A DNA stretch of 42,129 bases from assembly GCA_032718475.1 (NCBI GenBank), contig JAUCBJ010004390.1:1-42129 (forward strand), written 5' to 3'. The first letter of the stretch is position 1. The number at the start of each line of letters is the position of its first letter. The stretch is from Nemertoderma westbladi. Lineage: Eukaryota; Xenacoelomorpha; Nemertodermatida; Nemertodermatidae. Positions 20,240 to 30,103 of this stretch are shown one piece after another. The translations under genes were made by a program, and so were the position numbers. The notes beneath the pieces are model-generated. The model did no database searches. It worked only from the letters and a program-made list of their open reading frames with translations, and had not been told where the DNA came from.

Positions 20240-20500
20240 CTCTCAATAAAATTTATAGTTCATAGTTCATAATTGGTAATTAATAATTATAGTTCATAAT
20301 AATTGGTACAATGGTAATTAATAAGCATAATTCATAATTGGTAATTAATATGCATAGTTCATAATTGGTAATTAATAATTATAGTTCATAATAATTGGTA
20401 CAATATGGTAATTAATAAGCATAATTCATAATTCAGTAATTGGTAATTAATATGCATAGTTCATAATTGGTAATTAATAATTATAGTTCACAATCATATT
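20240..20500. repeat. AT-rich tandem repeat built on TTCATAATTGGTAATTAATA
   Basis: The block AGTTCATAATTGGTAATTAA recurs with internal variants (AGCATAATTCAT, TATGCATAGTTCAT, CAATGGTAATTAA). A larger period of about 110-120 bp is visible, e.g. starts near 20340 and 20456. It lies just after the stop codon of the minus-strand PHD-finger frame. Confidence 0.85.
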
Positions 20501-20513
20501 TTGGTATCGTTTA

Positions 20514-21635
20514 TTATTTTCTTGCACCCCTGCTGGGTCCGCGGCTGACTGTCTTCCCAACAGTTTCTGCATCCCTCACTTTGAGCCACCTGCTTCTTAG
20601 CTTCTTTGCAGCGTCGAGTGGTAATTTGTCGTTCTCCAAGCGTGAGGCTACACAAAGCTGGCAAAACCACTCAAGCTGTTCTAACCAAGTGGCTTCACTC
20701 TCAGCGCCTGGGGTTGTCTTCAAATTTCCAATTCCAGCGCAAACCTTATGTGCCCAGACATTGCAAGTATCTCCGCAACAGCCAATCCAAATTGGCAACA
20801 GCGCCTTCTTTGGTTTGGGGAATCTAAAATCTTCCTCACTGCCGTAAACCACGTCACAGAATGAGCATACATTTTCACTCGCCAGCGTCAACCGTTTGTT
20901 CGATTTCGGTTTTCTAAGTGAAAAATTGAGTGTCCGTATTAATCCATATTGTCCGCCTTGGTGGTAAGGCTGAACGACGGTGGTGTTTGGTGTTAGGGTG
21001 GAGTTGTTAGACTCATCGCGACCGCCATTTCCAGTAATTGACTCAACGGATTTTAATACTGACTTTACACCGTGCTCCTTCACGGCTGCCGCCAAAGGTT
21101 CAAAATCAGTTCCACAGTTGTAAACTCTATCATTCATATTCCCTGAATGAATCATCGCTATTACACTTTCCCCAGTCTTTACGAAATGATTGCCGCACAG
21201 ATTCGCGAACATGCGACCAGCGCGACCTTGGTACTTATGTAATCGACCTCCTTTCGGTGTCAGTGGTGTAACGCGTAGCGGCCCTCTGTGATGATTTTCT
21301 GATTGACCAATATTCTTGGTCTTTGATCCAATAGAAATATTCGCCTTACCCCCAACTGGAGTTTTTCTGCGTGTGAGGGCCCGAAATTCTTTCTGTAATT
21401 CCTTCCTTTTTTTAATATCGCTTGTACGTAACATCTTGGAGTGGATACTAGCAATTTTCTTCCCTAGCTGATCAGGTTCACTAGACGCAGTTGAAACTAC
21501 AGAGCCATTTGAATCCTCACCTAATGGTAACTCAGCACGTAAATCGAGGTCAATAACTGGAACCACAGACAACGTCGCATATTCCTTTTCACCTTCCAAG
21601 TCACTACTGTATACATCATATTCGTCGTAGACCAT
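20514..21635 (-). CDS. PHD-finger protein of unknown function, possibly retroelement ORF1
   Basis: An uninterrupted 373-codon frame starts at an ATG. The N-terminus is acidic (residues 1-45), then basic with a predicted helix (58-92, KKRKELQKEFRALTRR). A central region, about 128-200, is Gly-rich and then mixed (GRAGRMFANLCGNHFVKTGE). A C-terminal zinc finger has C257-x2-C260, C286/C287 and C291, H296-x2-C299 and C325-x2-C328. The WAHKVCAG core and W323-x-C-x-x-C give the C4-H-C3 order of a PHD finger, with a long first loop. The tail is basic. PHD fingers usually read histone H3 tails. They also occur in ORF1 proteins of some CR1-like retrotransposons, and the retroelement-like tail at 20055 supports that alternative. 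No EN-RT frame follows, so it would be a deleted or non-autonomous copy. A single-exon host gene is equally possible. Confidence 0.65.
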   Translation of the reverse strand: MVYDEYDVYSSDLEGEKEYATLSVVPVIDLDLRAELPLGEDSNGSVVSTASSEPDQLGKKIASIHSKMLRTSDIKKRKELQKEFRALTRRKTPVGGKANISIGSKTKNIGQSENHHRGPLRVTPLTPKGGRLHKYQGRAGRMFANLCGNHFVKTGESVIAMIHSGNMNDRVYNCGTDFEPLAAAVKEHGVKSVLKSVESITGNGGRDESNNSTLTPNTTVVQPYHQGGQYGLIRTLNFSLRKPKSNKRLTLASENVCSFCDVVYGSEEDFRFPKPKKALLPIWIGCCGDTCNVWAHKVCAGIGNLKTTPGAESEATWLEQLEWFCQLCVASRLENDKLPLDAAKKLRSRWLKVRDAETVGKTVSRGPSRGARK

Positions 21636-22064
21636 ATCTAAGACATCCTCTATTTATTTTTTAACTGAGGTCAATAATTATAAGTAAATGCTAAGGGTCA
21701 GTTATTTTGGTTTTATGATTTTTACCCGGGTGAAAAATATTCGGCTAATTTAGACTAATTGCTGAATTGAATTGCAAGTTGTAATAAATATTTGTTGGAG
21801 ACCATAAAACGAAAACCAGACAACGGCGTATTATATAATGTTGTGTGTAACAATATTAAACTTCGAGACACTGACAGTGACCAATCTCCGATAATCTCTT
21901 TATCCTACCTACCTACATCGTACAGCTGTTGTTGTAGTACACACTACTCCAAGGGCACAGGCTGAGAAGTGTGCAGATAAAGAAAGACTTCGAGCGCCCT
22001 ACTGCCCTAGTCCCAGAGGCACCGCCCCCATCTCATTTCCACTATTGGGTAGGGAAAGAGCACT
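21636..22064. other. Upstream region of the PHD-finger frame; possible exon at its right end
   Basis: Mostly AT-rich without genes. From about 21960 the composition becomes more GC-rich. A GTGCAG acceptor-like site near 21976 opens a plus-strand frame (KKDFERPTALVPEAPPPSHF) that reaches the edge of the mobile element at 22074. If the element is removed it continues about 18 codons past 23349 before a stop near 23404. It may be part of an interrupted exon; no homologue is recognised. Confidence 0.25.
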
Positions 22065-22073
22065 GTCGAAAGG
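22065..22073. repeat. 9-bp target-site duplication, left copy (GTCGAAAGG)
   Basis: Exact repeat of 23341-23349, placed directly outside the inverted GGACACTTCC arrays. Confidence 0.65.
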
Positions 22074-23340
22074 GTGTTCGGACACTTCCCCCCCGGACAG
22101 TTCCCCCCCGCCCAAGTAGGACACTTCCCCCCCGGACACTTCCCCCCCCCCGGACAGTTCCCCCCCGCCCAAGTAGGACACTTCCCCCCCGGACACTTCC
22201 CCCCCAGACACTTCCCCCCCGCGGACACTTCCCCCCCGACTGTTCTTAACTTCGCACATTCGTATTTTTTATTTTGTAAGGTAAACGGACCGCTTGTATC
22301 CAGATAAGTTGTATCCAATTTTCCTTTCGTAGCTCAGAAAGTGATCTTTTGCATCCCGATTTTACATTTTATATCCAAGTTTTATTTATGGGTTTTATCA
22401 ATGCAATTCCATCGTATTGTTTGCTAATCTTTAAACAATTAATTATATTAGATGACCTATAAATTCCATCCCCGGAATGATATACTGTTTTTATTAACTA
22501 TAGAATTATAATAATTAATTGTTTTAATTATAGGTATTATTATGTAATAGTCTTCTTCAAATTGTAGCAGATGGGGATGAATATTATTGTTGCAATCAAA
22601 ATTATACCTCTCCAGGGTAAAATCGACCTCTATTCTGTGTTCAGCATTACATATTGATATACATATTACTACTATACATACTATATAGATATTATACACA
22701 GTACATATTAAATTTCCTGGTTACTTGCAATATTTTTAATAGGATTTTGTTGAATTATATAATATTGTAGTAATTTATATATTAAATTGGTTAACATTCA
22801 ATACAGCTCCTACTTTAGGCTTAGTCAATTTATTATCTGATGATACAAACATGAATTAATTATTTCAAAGTGGTCTTAAGTTTTTCACCACGGGCACTCA
22901 GGGAAATGCCGGGGTCTGGGGACAATAACCCCCAAGAAAAGAAGCGGGGGTTTGGGGGCGGCAGCCCCCAAGAAAAGAAGCGGGGGTTTGGGGGCGGTAG
23001 CCCCCAACAAAAGAAGCGGGGGTTTGGGGGCGGCAGCCCCCAATTAAAAGAAATTAAAAGAATTAAAGGAATTAAAAGAAAAATAAACAAAATTTGACAT
23101 AAAAAATGTTTCTTTTATAATTTTGAAAAAACTTGTCTAGATACAACTTGTCCTGTAACCATCTTTAACTTTTGTTTATTGCTTTGATGCACCCAGATTA
23201 ATTTTAACACTTTAACTGGGGGGGAAGTGTCCGGGGGGCAAGTGTCCGGGGGGGAAGTGTCCGGGGGGGAAGTGTCCTACTTGGGCGGGGGGGAAGTGTC
23301 CGGGGGGGGGAAGTGTCCGGGGGGGAAGTGTCCTAGATCC
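22074..23340. mobile_element. Hairpin element with GGACACTTCCCCCC arrays as inverted ends and a 9-bp duplication
   Basis: The left end (22080-22240) holds about eight copies of GGACACTTCCCCCC or GGACAGTTCCCCCC, two of them joined by CGCCCAAGTA. The right end (23218-23335) holds the same array in inverted order, including one TACTTGGGCG joint. AAGTTGTATC-type motifs just inside each arm are also inverted. The 1267-bp element is bounded by exact GTCGAAAGG repeats. A 9-bp duplication with long, internally repetitive inverted ends is typical of Mutator-like (MULE) or foldback elements. No transposase is present, so it is non-autonomous. The long G-runs could form G-quadruplexes. Confidence 0.75.
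22917..23045. repeat. 36-bp tandem repeat inside the hairpin element
   Basis: Three and a half copies of a 36-bp unit containing the small palindrome GGGGGCGGCAGCCCCC, then AAGAAAAGAAGCGGGGGTTT. Since 36 is a multiple of three, both strands stay open (KKRGFGGGSPQ on plus, WGLPPPNPRFF on minus). These frames have no start context and end at the array edges, so they are not annotated as genes. Confidence 0.9.
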
Positions 23341-23349
23341 GTCGAAAGG
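23341..23349. repeat. 9-bp target-site duplication, right copy (GTCGAAAGG)
   Basis: Exact repeat of 22065-22073. Confidence 0.65.
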
Positions 23350-24190
23350 TCGCCAGTAGCAGAGACTATGCAACCAATATCCAACACACCACCCAGTACA
23401 AGTAGTGCTGGAGGGAGACTGTTAAACCAACTGTGTCTGTCTATAGATAGTAAAAATCTTTAAGCTTTGGAGCCAACTATACTGACGGCTGTTGTCTCTC
23501 ACTCTGACTAATCCATAGGGGGCTATGAAGGGTGTGCTTAGTTTATAGTCAGCTCCAGTTTATACTTGCATGGATGGTTATGAAACTATTAACTGCAAGA
23601 AAATAAATCTTTTATGCCGTAATAATACCGCTACTGGAACGAAATAAGGTGGTCGGGACTAGGGCGTAGCCAGATTTATATCTCATCTCAAAGTTAAATT
23701 ATAAATTAATGGAAAGGAGTATGTTACAGTGGCACGTTATTCTAACCAACAAAAGAATAAACGAAAGTCAATAGAACAGGCCACGGTTTAACTTTTACTT
23801 GTAAAAAGTCCTTCCTGGATTATTAACACATATGATACATTGTTTCATATCATAACTAATTACTCATACACCACCAGTGCTGGTACCCACATTTTCATTG
23901 TGTTTACTACAGTACGTAATCTAAACCCTCAAGTTAGCTCGTAAATTCCGGCTACATGGCCAATAGTTTACGACGCCCTGGTACGCAGCTATTCATTTTC
24001 ATTCATATACCGTACATAAACCAAAATGTTCTAGAATTGTCTTTATTAAATATAATATATGGCCTGCAGCGAAAGCAAATCAATATCGATGGAGACACAT
24101 TTTTAAGGGCGAACATAAAATCTCAAGATCAAAGGTTAAGAAGTATACTTAAATACACTCATAGTATACATTTTGTCTATCCGCAAGCAA
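23350..24190. other. Intergenic DNA with dispersed-repeat pieces
   Basis: No gene is supported. At about 23640-23670 GGTCGGGACTAGGGCGTAGCC resembles the end of common animal DNA transposons (a related GTGGCGTGGTGGCC lies near 29255). At 23710-23790 lies an inverted copy of the GGTTACAG...TTTATTG repeat found tandemly at 35605-35810. Confidence 0.5.
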
Positions 24191-24194
24191 CACA

Positions 24195-24775
24195 ATGTAA
24201 ATTTTTGAGAGAGGGGGGGGGGGGGGGGACTGGACGCAAAACCCGCCTTAGCGAATTAATACCCCGCCTCAATGTTAAATTCTCAATTTAGGGAAAGGAG
24301 CAGGTTACAGTGTCACGTTATTTTAACCAAAACAGTAAACTAAACACAATAGAACAGGTTACAGTTTTATTTTTGAGAGTAATCAGCTGTTATTTGCGCC
24401 CATGTGAAGAATACCAGGATTTCACTTTTCGGTCGACTTTTTATTGGAATTTTATATATGAAGATTTTTTATTTTTTTTTATTTATCTTTATTAAGTGTT
24501 TTATAACGCTTATTTCTGTCTTATAACCTGTACATATTCTAATTTGTTTATTGTTTTGGTTAGATTCAACCCTTCTGTAACCTGTGTTTTTGGTGAAAAC
24601 CTGGTATTCTTCACATGGGGGTAACTGCAAAGTGAAATATAACGGTAGAAAGTCTGGTATTCTTCACATGGGCCGTTATTTGCGTCGAATTTCTCCTGGA
24701 GAGGGATGCATTTTTATTGCGTCCAGCTCCCCCCCCCCCCCCCCCCTCCCCTATCTGAAATTTTTAAGTTCTGAT
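24195..24775. mobile_element. Palindromic element with poly-G arms and CCATGTGAAGAATACC motifs
   Basis: The left side has AATTTTTGAGAG, a run of about 16 G and ACTGGACGCAA (24195-24240). The right side has the inverse: TTGCGTCCAGC, a C-run and TGAAATTTTT (24718-24770). Nested inside are CCCATGTGAAGAATACCAGG (about 24400) and its inverse CCTGGTATTCTTCACATGGG (about 24600, and again near 24655). Copies of GTTTATTGTTTTGGTTAG and its inverse add a third nested layer. A related element is at 35112-35445. No protein is encoded. Confidence 0.75.
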
Positions 24776-25128
24776 AATTTTTTAAATTTTTCAGAAATTA
24801 AATTGATCTTGCAGATAAACTATAGATTTTAGAGTAAACATAATTATTCAGTCAGTATGAGATGAGGTGGGACATTTTCTCACACCTCCAAATCCCGCGA
24901 AACATATTATAATTAATATAATGTAATATTTCCAATACAATTTTATTTATTTGTGTGGAATTAATTTCGCACTACCAAATCGCCAGGGCGACATATTTTC
25001 CAGCTTTACATCGCAGTGTGACAATATTTCTCAGTATGTCCCTACGCCATGCATTTTGCTATGTATGTCCAGTATGTCACCGCGTCATTATTTGGTTGTT
25101 CTAGAAAGTTTGAGTTCATAACTACAAA
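24776..25128. other. AT-rich DNA with diverged GACAATATTTC-type repeats
   Basis: TGGGACATTTTCTCA, GGCGACATATTTTCC and GTGACAATATTTCTCAGTAT hint at a decayed internal repeat at 24868-25090. No gene. Confidence 0.4.
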
Positions 25129-25325
25129 TAATTCCCCACAAATAAATAAAATTAGATTCGTCATTGTTCATAATTAGCACATTAAAGCTTTTACGGCCCT
25201 CGTTCTATTATTTCACTCACTGTCGCTAGGGAAACAAAATCACTCGTGCTGTAACGCTATAAAAGTTCTATTTTATGAACAATGACGTATATATAGTTAA
25301 TATTATTAAACTATGAACTATACCA
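25129..25325. mobile_element. Small palindromic MITE-like element
   Basis: GAGTTCATAACTA at the left pairs with AAACTATGAACTA at the right. CGTCATTGTTCATAA (about 25159) pairs with TTATGAACAATGACG (25274-25288), and shorter inner pairs flank a central GC-richer loop. The length of ~200 bp and lack of coding capacity fit a MITE. No target duplication could be fixed in the AT-rich flanks. Confidence 0.65.
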
Positions 25326-25349
25326 TCAGACCATGGCATGACCGATGAC

Positions 25350-25455
25350 CGCAATTAATTACTTTATTAGGTAATATGTAAGGTTAATTACTTTATTGGC
25401 TAATATGTTATGTAAGTTTATTACTTTATTATGTAATATGTATAAGGTTAATTGC
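25350..25455. repeat. Three degenerate copies of a ~35-bp AT-rich unit
   Basis: TTAATTACTTTATTAGGTAATATGTAAGG repeats with small changes (TTGGC, TTATG for TTAGG) at about 25355, 25384 and 25418. Confidence 0.75.
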
Positions 25456-25769
25456 CATCCATGTATTTAGATTATTCAATTATGAATCTTTTCATAAGCC
25501 ATGTGCCATGCAGCCATGTCACAATGTCTATTGTCTATCAGTAGCAGCCAGCTTATGGCTTACTTATGAGAGAGGAAAAGTTACATCCAAAGCACAAACA
25601 GATAACGCTGCATAATTTAACGCATTTTAAACTTTAACACAAAATCAACTTATTATTACAACTTACAAACTTAACGTAAGGTTAATTCAGCATCTACAGT
25701 TCACAGTTGTAATCCAGGCACAGCACCAAGCACCAAGGTGCGCCTCTATTTCAGTTATACCCAACCTCC

Positions 25770-25935
25770 CACAGAGCGGCTACATCACAAGAACACCTGC
25801 AAGCATTGCGGCTATATCACAAGAAAATCTGTCAAGCATTGCGGCTACATCACAAGAACACCTGCAAGCATTGCGGCTATATCACAAGAAAATCTGTCAA
25901 GCATTGCGGCTACATCACAAGAAAGTCTGTCAATC
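25770..25935. repeat. ~33-bp minisatellite in alternating two-unit pattern
   Basis: Units ATTGCGGCTA(C/T)ATCACAAGA alternately followed by ACACCTGCAAGC (32 bp) or AAATCTGTCAAGC (33 bp), about five in all. The two-unit block of 65 bp is repeated almost perfectly. Plus-strand frames around it (25738-26061, GTG start) encode HCGYITR or SIAAISQEN depending on frame; the one-base difference between units shifts frame, so a protein is not supported. Confidence 0.85.
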
Positions 25936-26572
25936 ATTTATCAGAGCTGGAGAGGGTTAACTCCTTCAAATCATACTGAACAAAGCAGCCCGATAACGGA
26001 ACTGCAATTGGCCAGCCAGTTGATATCCAGACCAGCCAGGTGCGGGCTGGTGTTTCTATGAACTGGCTGGAAAAAAGTGAGATTTCATCTGGCTGCACAA
26101 AACCTCTAACTGGCTGACTGTACCTTACTGTATGGTTAATTATGACATAAACACCAATTAATTAAATATCATCCATAAATATTAACAGCACTTATTTATT
26201 TAGTGGTTACATCGAGCTGCGCGGGGATAACCTCATGAGTTATTGAACTCGTTTCCATGAAGGTCCCCGAATGTATCAGTTAAGTCCAACATAATGTTAA
26301 AAACGTAAATAAACAAACTAATAAGAATATTCACGATTACGATACTATTAAAAATCTAATAAATGTAAAAGGTCTTTTTGGTTAAATTTTCTAAAAATTT
26401 ATAAAATCGTTTGAAAATCATTCTAAAAAATATAGTTGACATGTAAGTTGACATAAAATATAGATACATACATACACTGTCGTCGCTTTACTAAAATTTA
26501 TTTATTTAAGTTAAAGCGAATTGAATTAAAATCTTAAAATATTTAAAAAAGAGTTTTAATGGTTAAAGTTAT
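25936..26572. other. Intergenic DNA, no gene seen
   Basis: A stretch with moderate GC (25940-26110) repeats GGCTGG/AACTGGCTG words and is otherwise unremarkable. From 26120 the sequence is AT-rich without features. Confidence 0.5.
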
Positions 26573-27660
26573 TCTAATAATCTAATAATCTGTTATTGAA
26601 TTTTAAATAAAAAAGTAGTCATTATTTTCATTTTCAGCTGCCATTGACAAAAGGTATCTTTTTACAGAGTGTTTGAAAGTTTCCAGAGTTTCACAGCTGC
26701 GAGTAACCAATGGTAGACCGTTCCAACCAACGGCCCCGCGGTACGAAAAGGAACTGCACCCTCTAACCAGGTTACGACGAGGTATGACGGCCCGGTTCTC
26801 GCCTCCCGATCGCAGCCCAGAGTGACCCTCGGAGAAGGAGACGATTTCGCTTAGGTAAGTAGGCGCTATTCCGCGGTAAATTTTGTACATCATCGTTACA
26901 AGCAACTGTTCAATGCGATATTCCACAGGTAGCCACGATAACTCTTTGAAGTGTGCAACAGATACGTGAGCACGCCGGTCGAGATCAAGACAAAATCGCA
27001 CACATTTTCTCTGTAACGCTCGGAGTTTACCCTGCAAGTGAGTGGACGAACTGAAGTACCAGCATGCTGACATGAAGTCGAGGTGAGGTTGGATCAAGGA
27101 GTTACATAATAGACGCTTTGTGTAGCGGTTCAGGGACCCACCAAAGCGATACATAAAGCGCAACGTCGCATTGCCTTTTTTTATTATCTTCAACGCCATG
27201 ACGTCACCAGAAAGATATTGGTTCATGCAGCAGCCGAGGTACTTTACTTCAGAAACTTGGCGTATAGGGATATTATTGCAGTGTACAAGGGTTCAGATGC
27301 GGAGGCTAATCGCTGGGGAGTCCCAAACAAGATACATTCCGTCTTCTTAAAGTTGAGGCTAAGTTTATTGTCCACGGCCCACCAGTAGACCCTGGTTAAT
27401 TGTTTGCTAAGCTGACCGGCTATCATCGGTATATTGGAATGAGAGACCGTGAGGTTCGCATCGTCGGCCAATTTCATTGATATACAGTTCGGTTCAATGG
27501 AAGCAGTTGCTATCGTAGATGTAGAAGGGCTAGTTGAAATAGGTTCCACATAGTCCTTAGTTGCGATGTTAATGTCATTTATGTAGATACCGGTAATGAA
27601 CAGTAGAACTGCTAACAAACTTCCTTGCGGCACCCCACATGTTATAGCCAATTGACATTG
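26573..27660 (-). mobile_element. 5'-truncated CR1/L2-like LINE remnant
   Basis: The minus strand carries the second half of a reverse transcriptase: CGVPQGSLLAVLLFITGIYI (motif B region, about 27640), MKLADDANLTVSHS (catalytic motif, about 27480) and WWAVDNKLSLNFKKTECILF. After a frame change near 27270 comes a 207-codon C-terminal part. It has RRYTKRLLCN-like SLNRYTKRLLCNSLIQPHLD, LQRKCVRFCLDLDRR, LSWLPVEYRIEQL and WNGLPLVTRSCETLETFKHS, which is the standard tail of CR1/L2-type LINEs. The catalytic YADD or FADD has become LADD. The element ends in an AGATTATT repeat (26573-26592), like the 8-bp tails of CR1 elements. Confidence 0.88.
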
Positions 27661-27999
27661 AGGTACAGCGTTTTAATTTACAACTAGAACAGATCAGTCT
27701 CTCCATGCTCTCAGAATACTGGAATACAGATCAATTGTTACCGTACTTCATCAGACTCTACTATTTTACAATCAGAACTGTTTCGCGGATTACTGGATTA
27801 TTAATAAGCACAGCACAACACTAGTGCTACCGGTACTGCTGTACTGGAACTACCGGTACCAGAATTGTGTAGGCCTATTTCTGTGTTTCCTTTGACATTG
27901 TGAATCAGTATACAGTATTATCTGCTGGTATGTAAAAAAAACCAGACCAAACCATAAACTTGCGGTTTCTCAACTCAACTATAAGGTCCATAGCAGAGC
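27661..27999. other. Intergenic DNA, no gene seen
   Basis: AT-rich and unique, with TACCGGTA or close variants near 27828 and 27850 and a TAGGCCTA near 27871. Confidence 0.5.
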
Positions 28000-28800
28000 C
28001 GATTGAGGTTAAATTGAAAATCCAGCTACCTTGGCAACCGGGCTAAACAGATGTTCAAATTTATAAAATGATAATTTGAAGCACAAGTTAAAGGTATTGT
28101 GACTTCGGGATCAACCCCTACCCTTACTAAATCACTTATTCTGCATCCCAATTACATTGTTCAATTTTTCAGTATCCATGGCAACCGCAGCAAACATATG
28201 TTTTGACATAAAAATAGTTCATTTTGAACATATTTTGAACTGGGTACTGTATGTGCTATCTGGACTCCTATTTGGAAGTTTTTGTAAAATTCAAAACTTC
28301 CTGAAATATCTAGTTACCATGGTAAAATCTATATCATTCAAGTCTATATTATTACCTATTTGTACTCTATTTCTAGTTCTTTACTCTATTTGTACAACAA
28401 CAATAATAGATCGAAACTTGGGGTTTTTCAACTCGATGCGAATCTCAACTCGAAGGACAATAGTTGCGCTTATTGAGGTTAATTAGAAAATCCAGTTACC
28501 ATGGCGACCAGGCTAAACAGGTTAATAGTATTATGAGTTGGGACCAACACCTACCCCTACTATATCACTTATTCTTCATCCGAATTACATTGTTCTATTT
28601 TTCAGTTTCCATGACAACCACTGCAAGCAGATGCATTTCGATAGAAAATCGGTAATTTGGACATAAACTACAATATTTTCTGAAACTCGGTATATGTTTT
28701 ATCTGAACCACAATCTGCACTGGTCATTTTTTCAAAGGTTAAACCAACAGTTCCAGAGAACTCTAGTTTCCATGGGAATATAAGTTAATTATTGGTAAAT
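28000..28800. repeat. Degenerate tandem repeat with six RFX X-box-like sites
   Basis: Two long related segments (about 28000-28250 and 28470-28660) share GATTGAGGTTAA, GAAAATCCAG, GGCTAAACAG, ATCACTTATTCT and ATTACATTGTTC in the same order. Palindromes of the type GTTACCATGGCAAC lie at 28025, 28172, 28313, 28495, 28605 and 28766, at intervals of 110-182 bp. The one at 28172 (GTATCCATGGCAAC) fits the RFX X-box consensus GTNRCC-N(0-3)-RGYAAC exactly; the rest carry one or two changes. Short plus-strand frames here are not convincing genes. Confidence 0.7.
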
Positions 28801-29534
28801 GCTACTAAACTAGGCTAAGCAACGAACCCAAGTGTGACCCTTTGTTTAATTTTCCTTAGCTTCGTGGTTGCATTTACTTTAGGAAATGCCTTTCTAGTAA
28901 ATAAAATACATTCCTTGGCTTAACGAGCCCAAAAGATTCTCCCATTCATTTATTCAATTAGCCAGGAATTTTGTTTGAAGTTTAAAACCTAAAGCATTTT
29001 CTAAGTTTTACTAACTGTTTAGAAAAAAAAGACATAGACGGCAGAAACTTTCTACCACATTTGATTACCACAACACCGCCGATGTCAGCAGGCAATTAGC
29101 CTAAACTCGGAAATAAATCACCTTGCTGATTGGGATAAATAGACAACCAACCAACATAGGTTAAGGCTGAATCTCCAGCTGAACGCCTCAATAATGGTTG
29201 GAAGACCCACTTTGACAAGCTCCTAAACAATGTAAGAGGTAGGCCATGGTCAGTGGCGTGGTGGCCATACATCTATTCGGGAAAATTCCCGGGCCCCCTT
29301 GGGCCAACGGAATAAGCCACTGACAAACCATTTTGTTATTAAATCACAAGAGTTGATTCTATTGGTTGTGTGGCAACTGGAGATCCCGAAAATCTGTAGA
29401 ACGATTTCTGTTCTGAGTTCTGGAGAACCGGAGAATCCCTGTGGAGGAGATATTTAGTGATTTTAGTTGAAATAGAACACATTTAATGCACTAAGGATAA
29501 TTCCAATAAGAAGGCCTACCCCTAAAAATAGATT
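28801..29534. other. Intergenic DNA, no gene seen
   Basis: Contains GGTCAGTGGCGTGGTGGCC (about 29247), similar to termini of common DNA transposons, followed by a small palindrome GGGAAAATTCCCGGGCCCC. No coding region is supported. Confidence 0.5.
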
Positions 29535-29825
29535 TAAGGTTCCACACCTTGGTGTATGTAGTGGTCGCATTGAATTCACATCTCCTGTAGGTCATGGGTT
29601 CGATCCTCACATGGGCCAGGGCAGTTTTAGTTTCGGCACGAATGCTTTAAAGGAACCAGCCAGGGCGCATCTCTGGCTTTCATCCTTAAGTGGTAGCTAA
29701 ATGAGTACTGGAGTTTCCTCTGGGGAGTAAAGTTCTGGGGGGACCGCACTGGAAACAAGTCGTCAGACTTTGTGCGTAATCCCTGGCCTAGCGGCCGAAG
29801 AAAATTTACTTTTACTTTAATAGAT
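29535..29825 (+). mobile_element. tRNA-derived SINE, copy 1
   Basis: The head has pol III promoter elements: an A box-like TATGTAGTGGTCGCATTG (about 29550) and a B box GGTTCGATCC (about 29597). The body includes TTCGGCACGAATG, CTCTGGCTTTCATCCTTAAG and TGGTAGCTAAATGAGTA. The last part, GGCCTAGCGGCCG, leads to a tail of TTACTTTTACTTTAA. The second copy at 34733-34960 shares head and body in the same order, which proves a dispersed family. This explains why no real tRNA is called here. Confidence 0.85.
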
Positions 29826-30043
29826 AACCCGATAAACGCATATGTTTTATCACGATATTACAATTATTTGAAACTAATTATATTTTCTCACTATTCCGGA
29901 CTTTTAAGATTTGATACCAGCCAGGCTTTAAGGATCAGGTTACAAACAATATTAATTAAAATATATCTTCAAACAAAATTATCAAATAATAATGGTCTAA
30001 AATAGTTGCACTACAAAATTTTAAATATTGCTGACCGACAGCA
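29826..30043. other. AT-rich spacer, no gene seen
   Basis: Open frames here merely run on from the SINE tail. Confidence 0.5.
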
Positions 30044-30103
30044 TTGCAGTTATTTATATTTGCACAACAGACCGTATTTCATGTAATTTGCACGTCCTAT
30101 ATG

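Noticed and set aside
21999-22318. Gly/Pro-rich frames on both strands
   Set aside because: They translate the GGACACTTCCCCCC arrays of a hairpin element, have no unique sequence and change frame between units.
25738-26061. 107-codon frame with HCGYITR repeats, resembling a zinc-binding repeat
   Set aside because: It starts at GTG. Minisatellite units of 32 and 33 bp shift frame, so the repeated peptide does not persist.
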